Assembly: GCF_014384995.1 (NCBI RefSeq)
Contig: NZ_JACRSY010000027.1
Coordinates: forward strand, 1-44,462
DNA from: Zhenhengia yiwuensis
GTDB taxonomy: Bacteria > Bacillota > Clostridia > Lachnospirales > Cellulosilyticaceae
Direction: 5' to 3'
Length of the DNA stretch: 44,462 bases
Positions within the stretch are counted from its first letter, which is position 1. Each line of letters begins with the position of its first letter. The notes below the pieces were generated by a model. That model was not told where the DNA came from and did not search any database. It worked only from the letters and a program-made list of their open reading frames with translations. This document shows positions 37,155 through 44,462 of the stretch, one piece after another. A program made the translations under genes and the position numbers.

Positions 37155-38420
37155 ATGGGAAATATTGCTTTCTTTTCAATTCCTTTATTTGGACATATTA
37201 ATTATGGCTTAAAGATAGCAGCACGACTCATGAAAAGAGGACATTCTATTTATTATTATTCAGGTATTGCATTTAAAGACTATATTGAACAAAAAGGAGT
37301 ACAGTTCTGCCAGTATTCCGATGAGATTGAACAGCTGTTTTCACAAGGTAGTACATACAATCCTCAAGCAACAAAAGCTATTGATAATAAGAAGGTAGAT
37401 TATTATCAGGAAATATATTATTTAGGGATTCATTTGTTTACTATTACCGATATTTTCATGAAAAAGGATATAAAGGAATTAGAAAAAAAAAATCTAAATG
37501 CAGTTGTATTTGATAATATTGCAATATGGGGAAAACTCATTGCAAAAAAGTTAGGTATTTTAAGTTTTGCTTCTGGAACACCATATTGTTTCAATGCAAA
37601 AATGATAGAAACCTATCCAGAAGAATTTGCAAAATTTATCTTACAGGAGCATGATTTTTCCTATGATTGTGTGACACCATTTATACGTATCTGTAATAAA
37701 AAGTTATGGCGGATGTACCCAGAGCTAAAGGAGGTATCTATTTTAGATAATTATGGAGGATGTGGAGATTTCAATTTTATTTACACTTCTAGCCGGTTTC
37801 AGATGCACGCAGATTTAATTGACCAAAAGAAAAATAGATTTACAGGCATCTTAGTGGATGAAGATGATATAAAGGAAGATATCGAAGTGTATATCGAGAA
37901 GGATAAAAAGAATATTTACATTTCTTTCGGTACTATTTATAATAGCACGGTTTTATATCAAGTGTGTATTAATGCATTGAAGGATATGGATGTAAATGTA
38001 TTGCTCAGTATTGGGAAAGCCAATGATGCCTCAGATTTCGTCAGTCTGCCAGATAACTGGCATGTACGGAAGAACTGGCCACAGATCAAAGTACTTCAGA
38101 ATATTGATGTTTTCATTAGTCATGGAGGTAATAATAGTATACGTGAAGCTGCGAACTTTGGGGTTCCAACGCTAATTATTCCTCAGACAGGAGATCATTA
38201 TCTTACAGCAGAAGATATTAAGAAAAATAATATGGGGATTGTGATTGAGGGAGATGTACACGAAGACATCTTAAAAGAATCCGTGTATAAATGTCTGTAT
38301 GATGAGGCAATAAAACAGAATTGCATGGAAGTAGCCAAAGAAATGCAACAGTTAGGTGGCCTTTCGCAGGTTGTGGAAGACATAGAAAACTATATGGAGA
38401 GAGGTGGAATTTATGATTAA
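37155..38420 (+). CDS. GT1-family (UGT/MGT-like) glycosyltransferase 2
   Basis: A diverged paralogue of the preceding gene, starting two bases after its stop behind AAAGGAG. It has FFSIPLFGHINYGLKIAARL at the start, IYISFGTIYNS in the middle, and SHGGNNSIREAANFGVPTLI at the donor site. Two tandem enzymes could add two sugars, form a two-protein unit, or split biosynthesis and resistance. The end overlaps the start of the next gene by eight bases. Confidence 0.88.
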   Translation: MGNIAFFSIPLFGHINYGLKIAARLMKRGHSIYYYSGIAFKDYIEQKGVQFCQYSDEIEQLFSQGSTYNPQATKAIDNKKVDYYQEIYYLGIHLFTITDIFMKKDIKELEKKNLNAVVFDNIAIWGKLIAKKLGILSFASGTPYCFNAKMIETYPEEFAKFILQEHDFSYDCVTPFIRICNKKLWRMYPELKEVSILDNYGGCGDFNFIYTSSRFQMHADLIDQKKNRFTGILVDEDDIKEDIEVYIEKDKKNIYISFGTIYNSTVLYQVCINALKDMDVNVLLSIGKANDASDFVSLPDNWHVRKNWPQIKVLQNIDVFISHGGNNSIREAANFGVPTLIIPQTGDHYLTAEDIKKNNMGIVIEGDVHEDILKESVYKCLYDEAIKQNCMEVAKEMQQLGGLSQVVEDIENYMERGGIYD

Positions 38421-39153
38421 AACATTTGATTTATCACAGCATAAATTAATTTCATTTGAAATAGGGACAGGCTGCAATTTAAAAAATATTCATTTAGAAT
38501 GTCCAATCAACAAAATAAAGAGAGAATCAGACAGAAAGACCCTGACTCCAGATATTATATGTACTGCTATGGACCAGGCAAAAGAACTGAATTTTAATGG
38601 GTATTTTGCTTTTCATCATTATAATGAGCCATTGTTGTATATAGAAAAAATACAGGAGGTAATCGAAAAAAGACCATATTATAAATATCTGCTTTGGACC
38701 AATGGAACGCTGATTCAGGATATTCAGAAAAAAGGATATTCCTTAGCTATATTTGATAAAGTTGTCATAACCTGTTACAATATGAATGATATTAAATATT
38801 TTGAAGAAATAAAAGAAAAGTATCTAGATGTAACAATAGGAATTGCAGATATGGATGAACGGCTTAATATTTACAATAGTACCTACCAGAATGAGTTTTC
38901 TTGTAAGAAACCTCTAGTTGAAATGCCAATTGATCATTATGGAGAAATCACACTATGTACACATGACTGGAAAAATACCTGCAAGATCGGAAATATTATC
39001 AACGAATCTTTAAAAGAAATTGTGATGGGAGAACATTATCAGAGTATACTGAATAGTTCACGTAAAATAGGGATCGGCAAGAACTGTGAAGAAGTCTGCA
39101 GGCATTGTACATATGCGTATATTACGCTGAAACCGAATAAAACTCTTATTTAA
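38413..39153 (+). CDS. Small radical-SAM/SPASM protein with an unusual cluster motif (paralogue 2)
   Basis: This protein parallels the one at 18525 along its length: SFEIGTGCNLK, FHHYNEPLLY, LLWTNGTLI, SCKKPLVEMPID, ITLCTHDW, KIGNI and CEEVCRHC. Its cluster motif is Cys21-N-L-K-N-I-His27-L-E-Cys30, with only two cysteines; His27 aligns with His23 of the paralogue. The shared motif is thus C-N-L-K-x2-H-x2-C-P-I-N. Either a His is the third cluster ligand, a remote Cys supplies it, or this copy is catalytically altered. The ATG at 38413 has AGAGGTGG five bases upstream. Confidence 0.8.
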   Translation: MIKTFDLSQHKLISFEIGTGCNLKNIHLECPINKIKRESDRKTLTPDIICTAMDQAKELNFNGYFAFHHYNEPLLYIEKIQEVIEKRPYYKYLLWTNGTLIQDIQKKGYSLAIFDKVVITCYNMNDIKYFEEIKEKYLDVTIGIADMDERLNIYNSTYQNEFSCKKPLVEMPIDHYGEITLCTHDWKNTCKIGNIINESLKEIVMGEHYQSILNSSRKIGIGKNCEEVCRHCTYAYITLKPNKTLI

Positions 39154-39165
39154 GTAGGTGATGGG

Positions 39166-40350
39166 ATGAAAACTGCAATAGGATTTAATGGACAAGGGAT
39201 ACAGAATAAAAAAGTATATCTGGAATTAAAAGAAAAATACAAAGAAACGGAAGTAATTATACAAAGAGCAAACCAGATACTTTCGTTTGATTTAGCATAC
39301 GTACTGCAGCATGAAAAACTCATAAATGCAGTGGAATATACACAAGTTGTAGTCTACGTAATTAATTATATTATGTATCAATATATGATAGAACAAATGA
39401 ATATTCATCCATCTATCGTTTTGGGACACAGTTTAGGGCATTATAATGCTTTGACGTGTGCAGGTGTTTTTTCTTTTGAGGATACTTTAAAAATTGTAGA
39501 ACGAAGGGCCTATTTGACAAGCCAGTGTGTAAAGGGACGTTCTTGTGGGTTATTTGCAATTAAGGGTAAGCAGATTGATATTGAATGGATTAAGAACAAG
39601 TGTAAACAGTTATCGTATGGAGAAAAAGTTGTTGAGGTAGCCATTATAAATTCTTCTGAAGAAGTAGTGCTTGCGTATTATGATTACTTTTTTGAAGAAT
39701 TAGTCGAATGTTTCAATGAATATTTCCTTATTAAATTAAATGTTTCAGCACCATATCATTCAAGTGCATTAAATAAGATAGCTGCTGAGTTTTATAAATT
39801 TTTAAGTGAATTTCCTGTGAATCAGCCTAAGATAGCCGTTGTATCCAATTGTACAGGCTCTTTGTTAGAAAAGGAAACTATAAAGAGTGATTTGGTTTTG
39901 CATTTGACCAGTACAATCAATATGCAGCGTTGCATTCAATATATAAGAAATTATGATGTTTTGGATCTAGTAGAAGTAAGCTTTGAAAGAGTCATTTCGA
40001 AAATTGCAAAGACCATGAAAAATATAAATACGTATACGATAGGCTTAGAGGAAGCACAGCAGAATTTCCATAACGCTTTAGCAGAAGGACAGAGCAATAA
40101 TATGCTAACTTGTTTTTTGGAACTATATGGTAATCTCTTGAGTATGCCAGAAAGGGAGAAGTATATCCCTACAAGTCAGCTAGAGGAATATTATGCAATA
40201 TTAAAAAACGTATATAAAGATGGAAAAGTGGATTATCAATGTTTTGCAGAATTCCGAAACAGATATCATGATATTGCAACAAGAAGTGAAGGACAACTAA
40301 CAGATGATCAAACGTTATTGTTACAGTATCACTTAAGGATGTTTGAGTGA
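39166..40350 (+). CDS. Discrete malonyl acyltransferase (trans-AT)
   Basis: Loads malonyl from CoA onto the PKS carrier. FNGQGIQNKK matches the opening Q-G-Q-G loop, Ser89 in LGHSLGHYNAL is the nucleophile, and the catalytic His lies in APYHSSALNKIA. It fits the PKS module, which has no AT of its own. The catalytic part takes about 285 residues; the remaining 110 are an unrecognised helical extension with PTSQLEEYYAIL. GTGATGGG precedes the ATG. Confidence 0.92.
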   Translation: MKTAIGFNGQGIQNKKVYLELKEKYKETEVIIQRANQILSFDLAYVLQHEKLINAVEYTQVVVYVINYIMYQYMIEQMNIHPSIVLGHSLGHYNALTCAGVFSFEDTLKIVERRAYLTSQCVKGRSCGLFAIKGKQIDIEWIKNKCKQLSYGEKVVEVAIINSSEEVVLAYYDYFFEELVECFNEYFLIKLNVSAPYHSSALNKIAAEFYKFLSEFPVNQPKIAVVSNCTGSLLEKETIKSDLVLHLTSTINMQRCIQYIRNYDVLDLVEVSFERVISKIAKTMKNINTYTIGLEEAQQNFHNALAEGQSNNMLTCFLELYGNLLSMPEREKYIPTSQLEEYYAILKNVYKDGKVDYQCFAEFRNRYHDIATRSEGQLTDDQTLLLQYHLRMFE

Positions 40351-40358
40351 GGGGGGGT

Positions 40359-41919
40359 ATGTCACAGATTACAATATCAAATATGAGTTATCAATATTCA
40401 AGTTGTTATAATCCAATTTTTGAAAAAGTAAATCTTGTATTGGATACTAATTGGAAATCAGGATTGATAGGAAGAAATGGAAGAGGAAAGACAACATTAT
40501 TAAAATTATTAATGGGAGTTTTGGAGCCAGATTCCAGATATATAAAATTGCCAGGTGGAATTGATTATTTTCCATATGAAAATGTTACGGGATACACCAA
40601 AGTAATTGATATCATAAAAGAAAACATAGGTGGTTTACGTACAATGGAAATTGTAATAGATGAAATCATTAATTCAAATAACCAGGGCCTCTTTGATGAA
40701 TATAACACGATTTTAGATAAGTACACATAAATGAATGGCTATGAAATGGAAGCAAATATTCAAAAGGAATTTGATTTAATGAATCTGAATAAGGAGCTGT
40801 TAGAAAGAGATTTTTTGACTCTTTCAGTTGGGGAAAAAACAGCCATTCAACTGATAGCTTTATTTTTAAAGCCAAACCATTTTATCCTTCTAGATGAACC
40901 GACAAACCATCTGGATGCTGTTCGGAAGGAAATGGTAATGGGGCATCTAAGCAAGAAAAAAGGCTTTATTGTGATATCGCATGACCGTAATTTTCTGGAT
41001 AATGTTGTGGATCACATTATATGTATCAATAAAACAGACATCACAATAGAGTAAGGCAATTATTCTTCATGGAAACAGAACAAGGATGTAAAAGAGCAGT
41101 TTGAATTACGTATAAAGCTGAAGCTAGAACGTAGGATTGAGCAAAATAAAGTATGGTCAGCAAGAGGGGAAAAGCAAAAGTATGAGTTCAAATGCCATGT
41201 GTGTGAGAATGGAGCTAAAAAATTCCAGAGACAGTCAAGAAATTCTCAAAATAGTATTGAAAAGAATATAGACACAAAGAATGATTTGTTGTTAAATTTT
41301 GAATAGAAAAAATAGTCAGTGATTGAAGGGGGAGAATTTAATAAAGATTGGTTGATTAAGGTAGACAGATTAAATTTTACTTACCCAGATTCCAATAGGA
41401 GAATTCTAAACAATGTAAGTTTTGAAATAAAGGTTGGAGATCGGATTTGGATAAGAGGCAAAAATAGTACAGGGAAAACGACATTACTGAAACTTCTTAG
41501 TTCAGATTTAGAAAGTGATTCTGTAGAATATGCAGATGGCTTGAAAATAGCAAAAGTTGACCAGAAGACGACATGGACAGAGGGAATGGTGAAAGAGGTA
41601 TTCTATCAGTTGGAGAGAGTAGATAAAGAAAATTTCAAATACTTCTAGAGTATATGCCAATGCTTCGACGTACCGGATGATTATCTAGAAAGACCAATTG
41701 AAACGTATAGTAATGGAGAAAGAAAAAAGTGGATATTGCAAGGGCGTTGTCGCAGAATATGAATCTTGTTTTTCTAGATGAGCCACTAAACTATATGGAT
41801 ATTTATTTTAGGGAACAATTAGAAGTAGCACTTTTAGAGTGCAATACAACATTAGTGTTTGTAGAACATGATGAGCGTTTTAGGAGAATATAGCTACAAA
41901 AAAAATGAATCTGTATTAG
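40359..41919 (+). pseudogene. Broken Lsa-type ABC-F ribosomal protection gene
   Basis: ABC-F proteins of the Lsa/Vga group bind ribosomes and displace lincosamide, streptogramin A or pleuromutilin-type drugs. The first ATPase has LIGRNGRGKTTLLKLL, LSVGEKTA and FILLDEPTNHLDA; the second has IRGKNSTGKTTLLKLL and, after a shift, SNGERKK plus LVFLDEPLNYMD. One frame is interrupted by TAA at 40728 and 41052 and TAG at 41304, 41313 and 41646, each where Gln would fit. A base change in the A-run near 41725 then shifts the frame, and another stop and shift lie near 41890. It is not expected to work. It may be the pathway's lost self-resistance gene. Confidence 0.88.
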
Positions 41920-42438
41920 ATTAAATTTTTAAGTATAATGGGATGGGGAAAATGAAGGGGGGATAATATTTATCAATATATATTTTTCTATAAAATAGTT
42001 AATTTATATGGTATTTTGATGTATAGGTATAGTTAGAATACTTAATTATATAAAAAATAGGGATAAAATTAAATTAGTTTCTTTTTAGGAACTAGTGAGG
42101 CAATCTAGGTTAATGCATCACGATATGGCTTTTTTGATAAGGCATAGAAGGCATGGGTTAGGTAGAAAGTTAATAAATTAAAAAAGTATAATTTAACCTG
42201 TATTATTCACCAAAATACCTTAACACCTTATATTTAGCAAATTAGATTTATTAGTTTAATATAGAATGTTTTTTTATTTGAAAAGTTATTAATTGCTACA
42301 AAAGGATAGAGTTTACCCTCCCTATAAGTAAGCTATGACCAAAAGTCTATGCGATTTCTATAAGCTATATTTCAATAATGGTAATACATGCATATTTATG
42401 TATAAATATTCTCTAAAAACTATCTATATTAGAATTTG
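41920..42438. other. AT-rich stretch with no recognised gene
   Basis: All six frames are short and broken. I see no family similarity, no hairpin followed by a T-run, and no tandem repeat. It separates the ABC-F remnant from an IS200 fragment. Confidence 0.6.
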
Positions 42439-42618
42439 TAGGATATCTAAAGGGAAAGTGCCTTGATGGTATTTGATAAACATCCCGAGTATGCAAGTAA
42501 GAGGGATAGATCATTTTGGGTATGGGGATATTATGTATCAACAGCAAGTAATATTACAGAAGAAGCAATAAAACTACATATTAAAGAACGAAGAATTAAA
42601 GAAAGTAGCCTCTTGTAG
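42439..42618 (+). pseudogene. IS200/IS605 TnpA (Y1 transposase), C-terminal fragment
   Basis: GYLKGK in one frame and SALMVFDKHPEYASKRDR, FWVWGYYVSTASNITEEA in the next match the end of IS200 TnpA (G-Y-L-K-G-K-S-A, F-W-x-x-G-Y-Y-V-S-T-V-G). A one-base gap near 42457 separates the two parts. The catalytic Tyr helix and the N-terminal half are absent. It abuts the accC fragment. Confidence 0.7.
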
Positions 42619-42712
42619 AGGCAGCTAGTAAGAATGATTGTGGCATCTACCTCTAAGGCGAGCAAGTAATTTGTCCTTATAGGGTAAATATCAAACCATA
42701 ACATGAAGTGGT

Positions 42713-43215
42713 GGAATACTTATTTATTTTATGGAAATGAATACTAAGCTAGAGGTTGAACACAAAATATCCGATCTGATTATGGGTATTGATTTAGTTA
42801 AGGAGCAGATATGGATTGCACAAGGAGAATCGCTTAAACAAAATCAGGATGATATATTGTTTCGGGGCTATGCGATTCAAGGTACAATATTAGTGGAGTA
42901 TTTTAATGGTAAGTTCATATTGGAATTCGAGAAGATTACCAAATTTGATATGCCTGGTGGGTTTGGTGTAAGGATATATTCTTCCTATGAAATAAATAAT
43001 ATAGTAATAACCTATTATGATTCTATCTGTGTAAGATATGTTGCAATGATTATGATAAAATACAGGCAGTCAATAGAATGTTAAGATGTTTAGATAAAAT
43101 GCAGGTTGAGGTGTTTTAACTAACAGAGAAGTTGATGAATACCTTAGAGGATTCAAGGTTCTTAACAGGTGATTATACAATCACATTTTTTGACACCTTT
43201 AACAAGAAGAGGTAG
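42713..43215 (+). pseudogene. accC: Biotin carboxylase (AccC) C-terminal fragment
   Basis: YFMEMNTKLEVEHKISDLIM and GIDLVKEQIWIAQGESLKQN match the ATP-grasp end of AccC, including E-M-N-T-R-x-Q-V-E-H. Then come FRGYAIQGTI and PGGFGVRIYSSYEI. A frameshift near 43050 leads to another frame with AVNRMLRCLDKMQVEV and GDYTITFFDTF, the normal AccC tail. The first 280 residues are gone. Its end supplies the AGAGG ribosome site for the PPTase. It implies that acetyl-CoA carboxylase genes once accompanied this cluster. Confidence 0.85.
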
Positions 43216-43218
43216 AGT

Positions 43219-43902
43219 ATGATAATTATAAATTGTATTAATATAACAGATATTAATAATGATAGCTATCAGCTGCTTAGAAATGCAGTTTCAGAAGAAA
43301 GGCGTATAAGAGCAGATCATTTTCATTTTATGGATGATGCGAAAAGATGCGTTTGTGCGGAATTATTACTCCAATATAGTCTTTTTCAGGAATTTGGACG
43401 ATTAGTAGAGATGGAGATTATCTATAATAAATTTGGAAAGCCATTTTTGAATCATACAAAAGGTTTTTCATATAACATATCTCATTCTGGAAAGTGGGTA
43501 GTAATTGCGTATGGGAGTAGCGAAGTTGGAATTGATATTGAGAGAATTCAGATAGTGAAAGAGAATATTGTTGATAGATTTTTTGCGGAAGAAGAGAAGA
43601 TTTTTATTCATGAGGGTACAGGAAATGAGCAGAAAGAAAGATTTACACAGATTTGGACACTAAAGGAGAGCTATATCAAATATCTTGGAACTGGGCTTTC
43701 AACTAGACTTAATTCATTTTCTGTAAATGTTTTAGATGGTATGGTAACCAATCAAAATGGTGATATCCAAAATAATTTAAGAATAAAAAGTTATCTGTTT
43801 GATAAAGACTATTACATATCAGTGTGCAGTAGAGATGAAGAAGTCACTATTCATGAGATTAAGTTGGAGGATTTGATTCAATTTATAAATAGCAGTGTAT
43901 AG
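43219..43902 (+). CDS. Sfp-type 4'-phosphopantetheinyl transferase
   Basis: Adds the phosphopantetheine arm to the Ser of carrier domains. Motifs are intact: NISHSGKWVVIAYG, VGIDIERI with the magnesium-binding Asp and Glu, and FTQIWTLKESYIKYLGTGL with W-x-x-K-E-S-x-x-K. At 227 residues it is normal for the Sfp group. It probably activates the free ACP and the carriers in the NRPS and PKS proteins. It starts four bases after the accC remnant's stop. Confidence 0.93.
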   Translation: MIIINCINITDINNDSYQLLRNAVSEERRIRADHFHFMDDAKRCVCAELLLQYSLFQEFGRLVEMEIIYNKFGKPFLNHTKGFSYNISHSGKWVVIAYGSSEVGIDIERIQIVKENIVDRFFAEEEKIFIHEGTGNEQKERFTQIWTLKESYIKYLGTGLSTRLNSFSVNVLDGMVTNQNGDIQNNLRIKSYLFDKDYYISVCSRDEEVTIHEIKLEDLIQFINSSV

Positions 43903-44110
43903 AAGGGAAAATGAACAAATTGAATAGTGATTTAGATAAAGAGACTATTTAGTTTAAAGAGCTTGATAGTGACGTGCTGGTAAAACTTTTGGAAGGGTAT
44001 ATTACTATACAATAGCTAAGAGAGCTGAGTGTAATAAATGACAATATTAATCCCCGAGTTATGCAAGGGTGAATAGAGTAAACAGTAGTATTACATTGAT
44101 TATAATAAAG
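43903..44110. other. Short AT-rich stretch with no supported gene
   Basis: A broken plus-strand frame (DSDVLVKLLEGYITI, then ELSVINDNINPRVMQG) may be the debris of a protein, but I cannot assign it. No terminator is evident after the PPTase. Confidence 0.4.
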
Positions 44111-44124
44111 CCTCCTAGGAGGAG
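44111..44124. repeat. Palindrome CCTCCTAGGAGG covering an IS200 ribosome binding site
   Basis: A perfect 12-base palindrome, whose right arm AGGAGG is the ribosome site for the tnpA remnant at 44131. IS200 elements are known to hide the tnpA ribosome site in a stem, which fits. Confidence 0.6.
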
Positions 44125-44130
44125 ATTCTA

Positions 44131-44268
44131 ATGACAATTTAAGTTTATCATACTGTAAGTGGAAATGCCAATATCATATAGTTTTTATACCAAAGTATAG
44201 AAGAAAGGTGATGTACGGGCAAAATAAAGGTGGATGTGCGAGAACAACTAAAAAACTCTGTTAGTATA
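44131..44268 (+). pseudogene. IS200/IS605 TnpA, N-terminal fragment
   Basis: After a one-base loss just behind the ATG, the frame reads DNLSLSYCKWKCQYHIVF then IPKYRRKVMYGQNK, the hallmark N terminus of IS200 TnpA (K-x-x-C-x-Y-H-I-V-F-x-P-K-Y-R-R-K). Similarity ends near 44230. The HUH motif that should follow is missing. It is not the missing half of 42439-42618 in simple order, because N- and C-terminal pieces are reversed. Confidence 0.7.
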
Positions 44269-44301
44269 AAAGGTTGAGAAAATAGAGGGGTAGTATGTTT
44301 T

Positions 44302-44325
44302 GAAGTGCACCCCAAATGTTAGACT
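44302..44325. mobile_element. Possible IS3-family terminal repeat
   Basis: GAAGTGCACCCCAAATGTTAGAC resembles the terminal inverted repeat of several IS3-family elements. No partner repeat is seen in the window, so it is a weak call. Confidence 0.3.
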
Positions 44326-44343
44326 TTATAGCGTAGTAACTTA

Positions 44344-44462
44344 TGGAGTTGTCAATAAAAAGTAGACACAAAGTTAAGTTGATTTTATGAATTTAATTCT
44401 TCAAATTGTGCAGGTGAAATATACCCAAGAGCAGAATGAATTCGCTTTGTGTTATAATACAT
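44344..44462. repeat. Right copy of the 119-bp terminal inverted repeat
   Basis: The reverse complement of 409-527 without gaps. It contains the 3' end of an IS3 transposase and its element end, and is cut by the window edge. Confidence 0.85.
44385..44462 (-). CDS. IS3-family transposase (OrfB), C-terminal end, runs off the window
   Basis: The minus strand reads MYYNTKRIHSALGYISPAQ and ends with a TAA at 44387-44385. This is the standard IS150/IS3 tail (Y-N-x-x-R-x-H-S-A-L-G-Y). Unlike the left copy it has no internal stop, so the element beyond the window may be complete. Confidence 0.8.
   Translation of the reverse strand: MYYNTKRIHSALGYISPAQFEELNS

Noticed and set aside
40347..41054. Two separate small ABC ATPase genes
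   Set aside because: The pieces lie in one frame, together matching a single Lsa-type ABC-F protein interrupted by stops.
40359..41919. UAA/UAG read as glutamine in this organism
   Set aside because: All five early stops in the ABC-F gene fit Gln, but intact genes here end at TAA or TAG immediately before the next start, and 2,300-codon genes contain none. AT-biased decay is the simpler explanation.
1..44462. CRISPR arrays, tRNA or rRNA genes, riboswitches
   Set aside because: No spaced identical repeats, no cloverleaf or rRNA-like stretch, and no riboswitch core that I could recognise on either strand.

Overview
The window is very AT-rich. It has strong AGGAGG-type ribosome binding sites, frequent TTG/GTG alternative starts, and a crowd of decayed IS3, IS66, IS256, IS1380, IS4-like and IS200 elements. 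This points to a low-GC Bacillota chromosome or mobile region, most likely an anaerobic clostridium (inference from composition and family content; no rRNA or tRNA gene is present to confirm it).

Layout. (1) 1-7,300 is a graveyard of insertion sequences holding two genes that may belong with the pathway: an acetyl-CoA carboxylase alpha subunit (accA) with a frame break in an A9 run, and a free-standing protein resembling the BtrH/C39-peptidase-like acyltransferase fold. (2) 7,325-40,350 is a run of tightly spaced plus-strand genes, probably one operon. It encodes two ABC exporters, an O-carbamoyltransferase, a radical-SAM gene carried between 460-bp direct repeats, a methylthiotransferase-like radical-SAM enzyme, a cytoplasmic beta-lactamase-fold hydrolase, an ACP, an SHMT-like PLP enzyme, and a small radical-SAM/SPASM protein. 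These are followed by the assembly line: NRPS (C-FkbH-T-C-A-T-tail), class III aminotransferase, trans-AT PKS (KS-KR-ACP-BtrH-like), and NRPS (C-A-T-E). Two glycosyltransferases, a second small radical-SAM/SPASM protein and a discrete malonyl acyltransferase close the run. (3) 40,359-44,462 holds a stop-riddled Lsa-type ABC-F gene, IS200 fragments, a broken accC fragment, an intact Sfp-type phosphopantetheinyl transferase, and an IS3 transposase end that is an inverted copy of the one near position 400.

How the genes may work together (inference). PPTase activates the carriers. AccA/AccC once supplied malonyl-CoA, and the free AT loads the AT-less PKS. The FkbH domain would load a glyceryl unit. 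Hand-read adenylation pockets suggest Tyr for the first NRPS and Asn for the second. The PKS adds one C2 unit whose keto group could be transaminated, since its KR has a degraded NADPH motif. Carbamoyl, sugar and radical-SAM modifications follow, and the product is exported. No thioesterase is visible; the BtrH-like domain or an unconventional mechanism may release the chain. A lost Lsa-type ABC-F resistance gene hints at a product acting on the ribosomal peptidyl-transferase region.

I do not recognise this combination as a characterised pathway. The most unusual elements are the PKS-fused BtrH-like domain, the pair of radical-SAM paralogues sharing a C-x5-H-x2-C motif instead of C-x3-C-x2-C, and the radical-SAM cassette between recent direct repeats.
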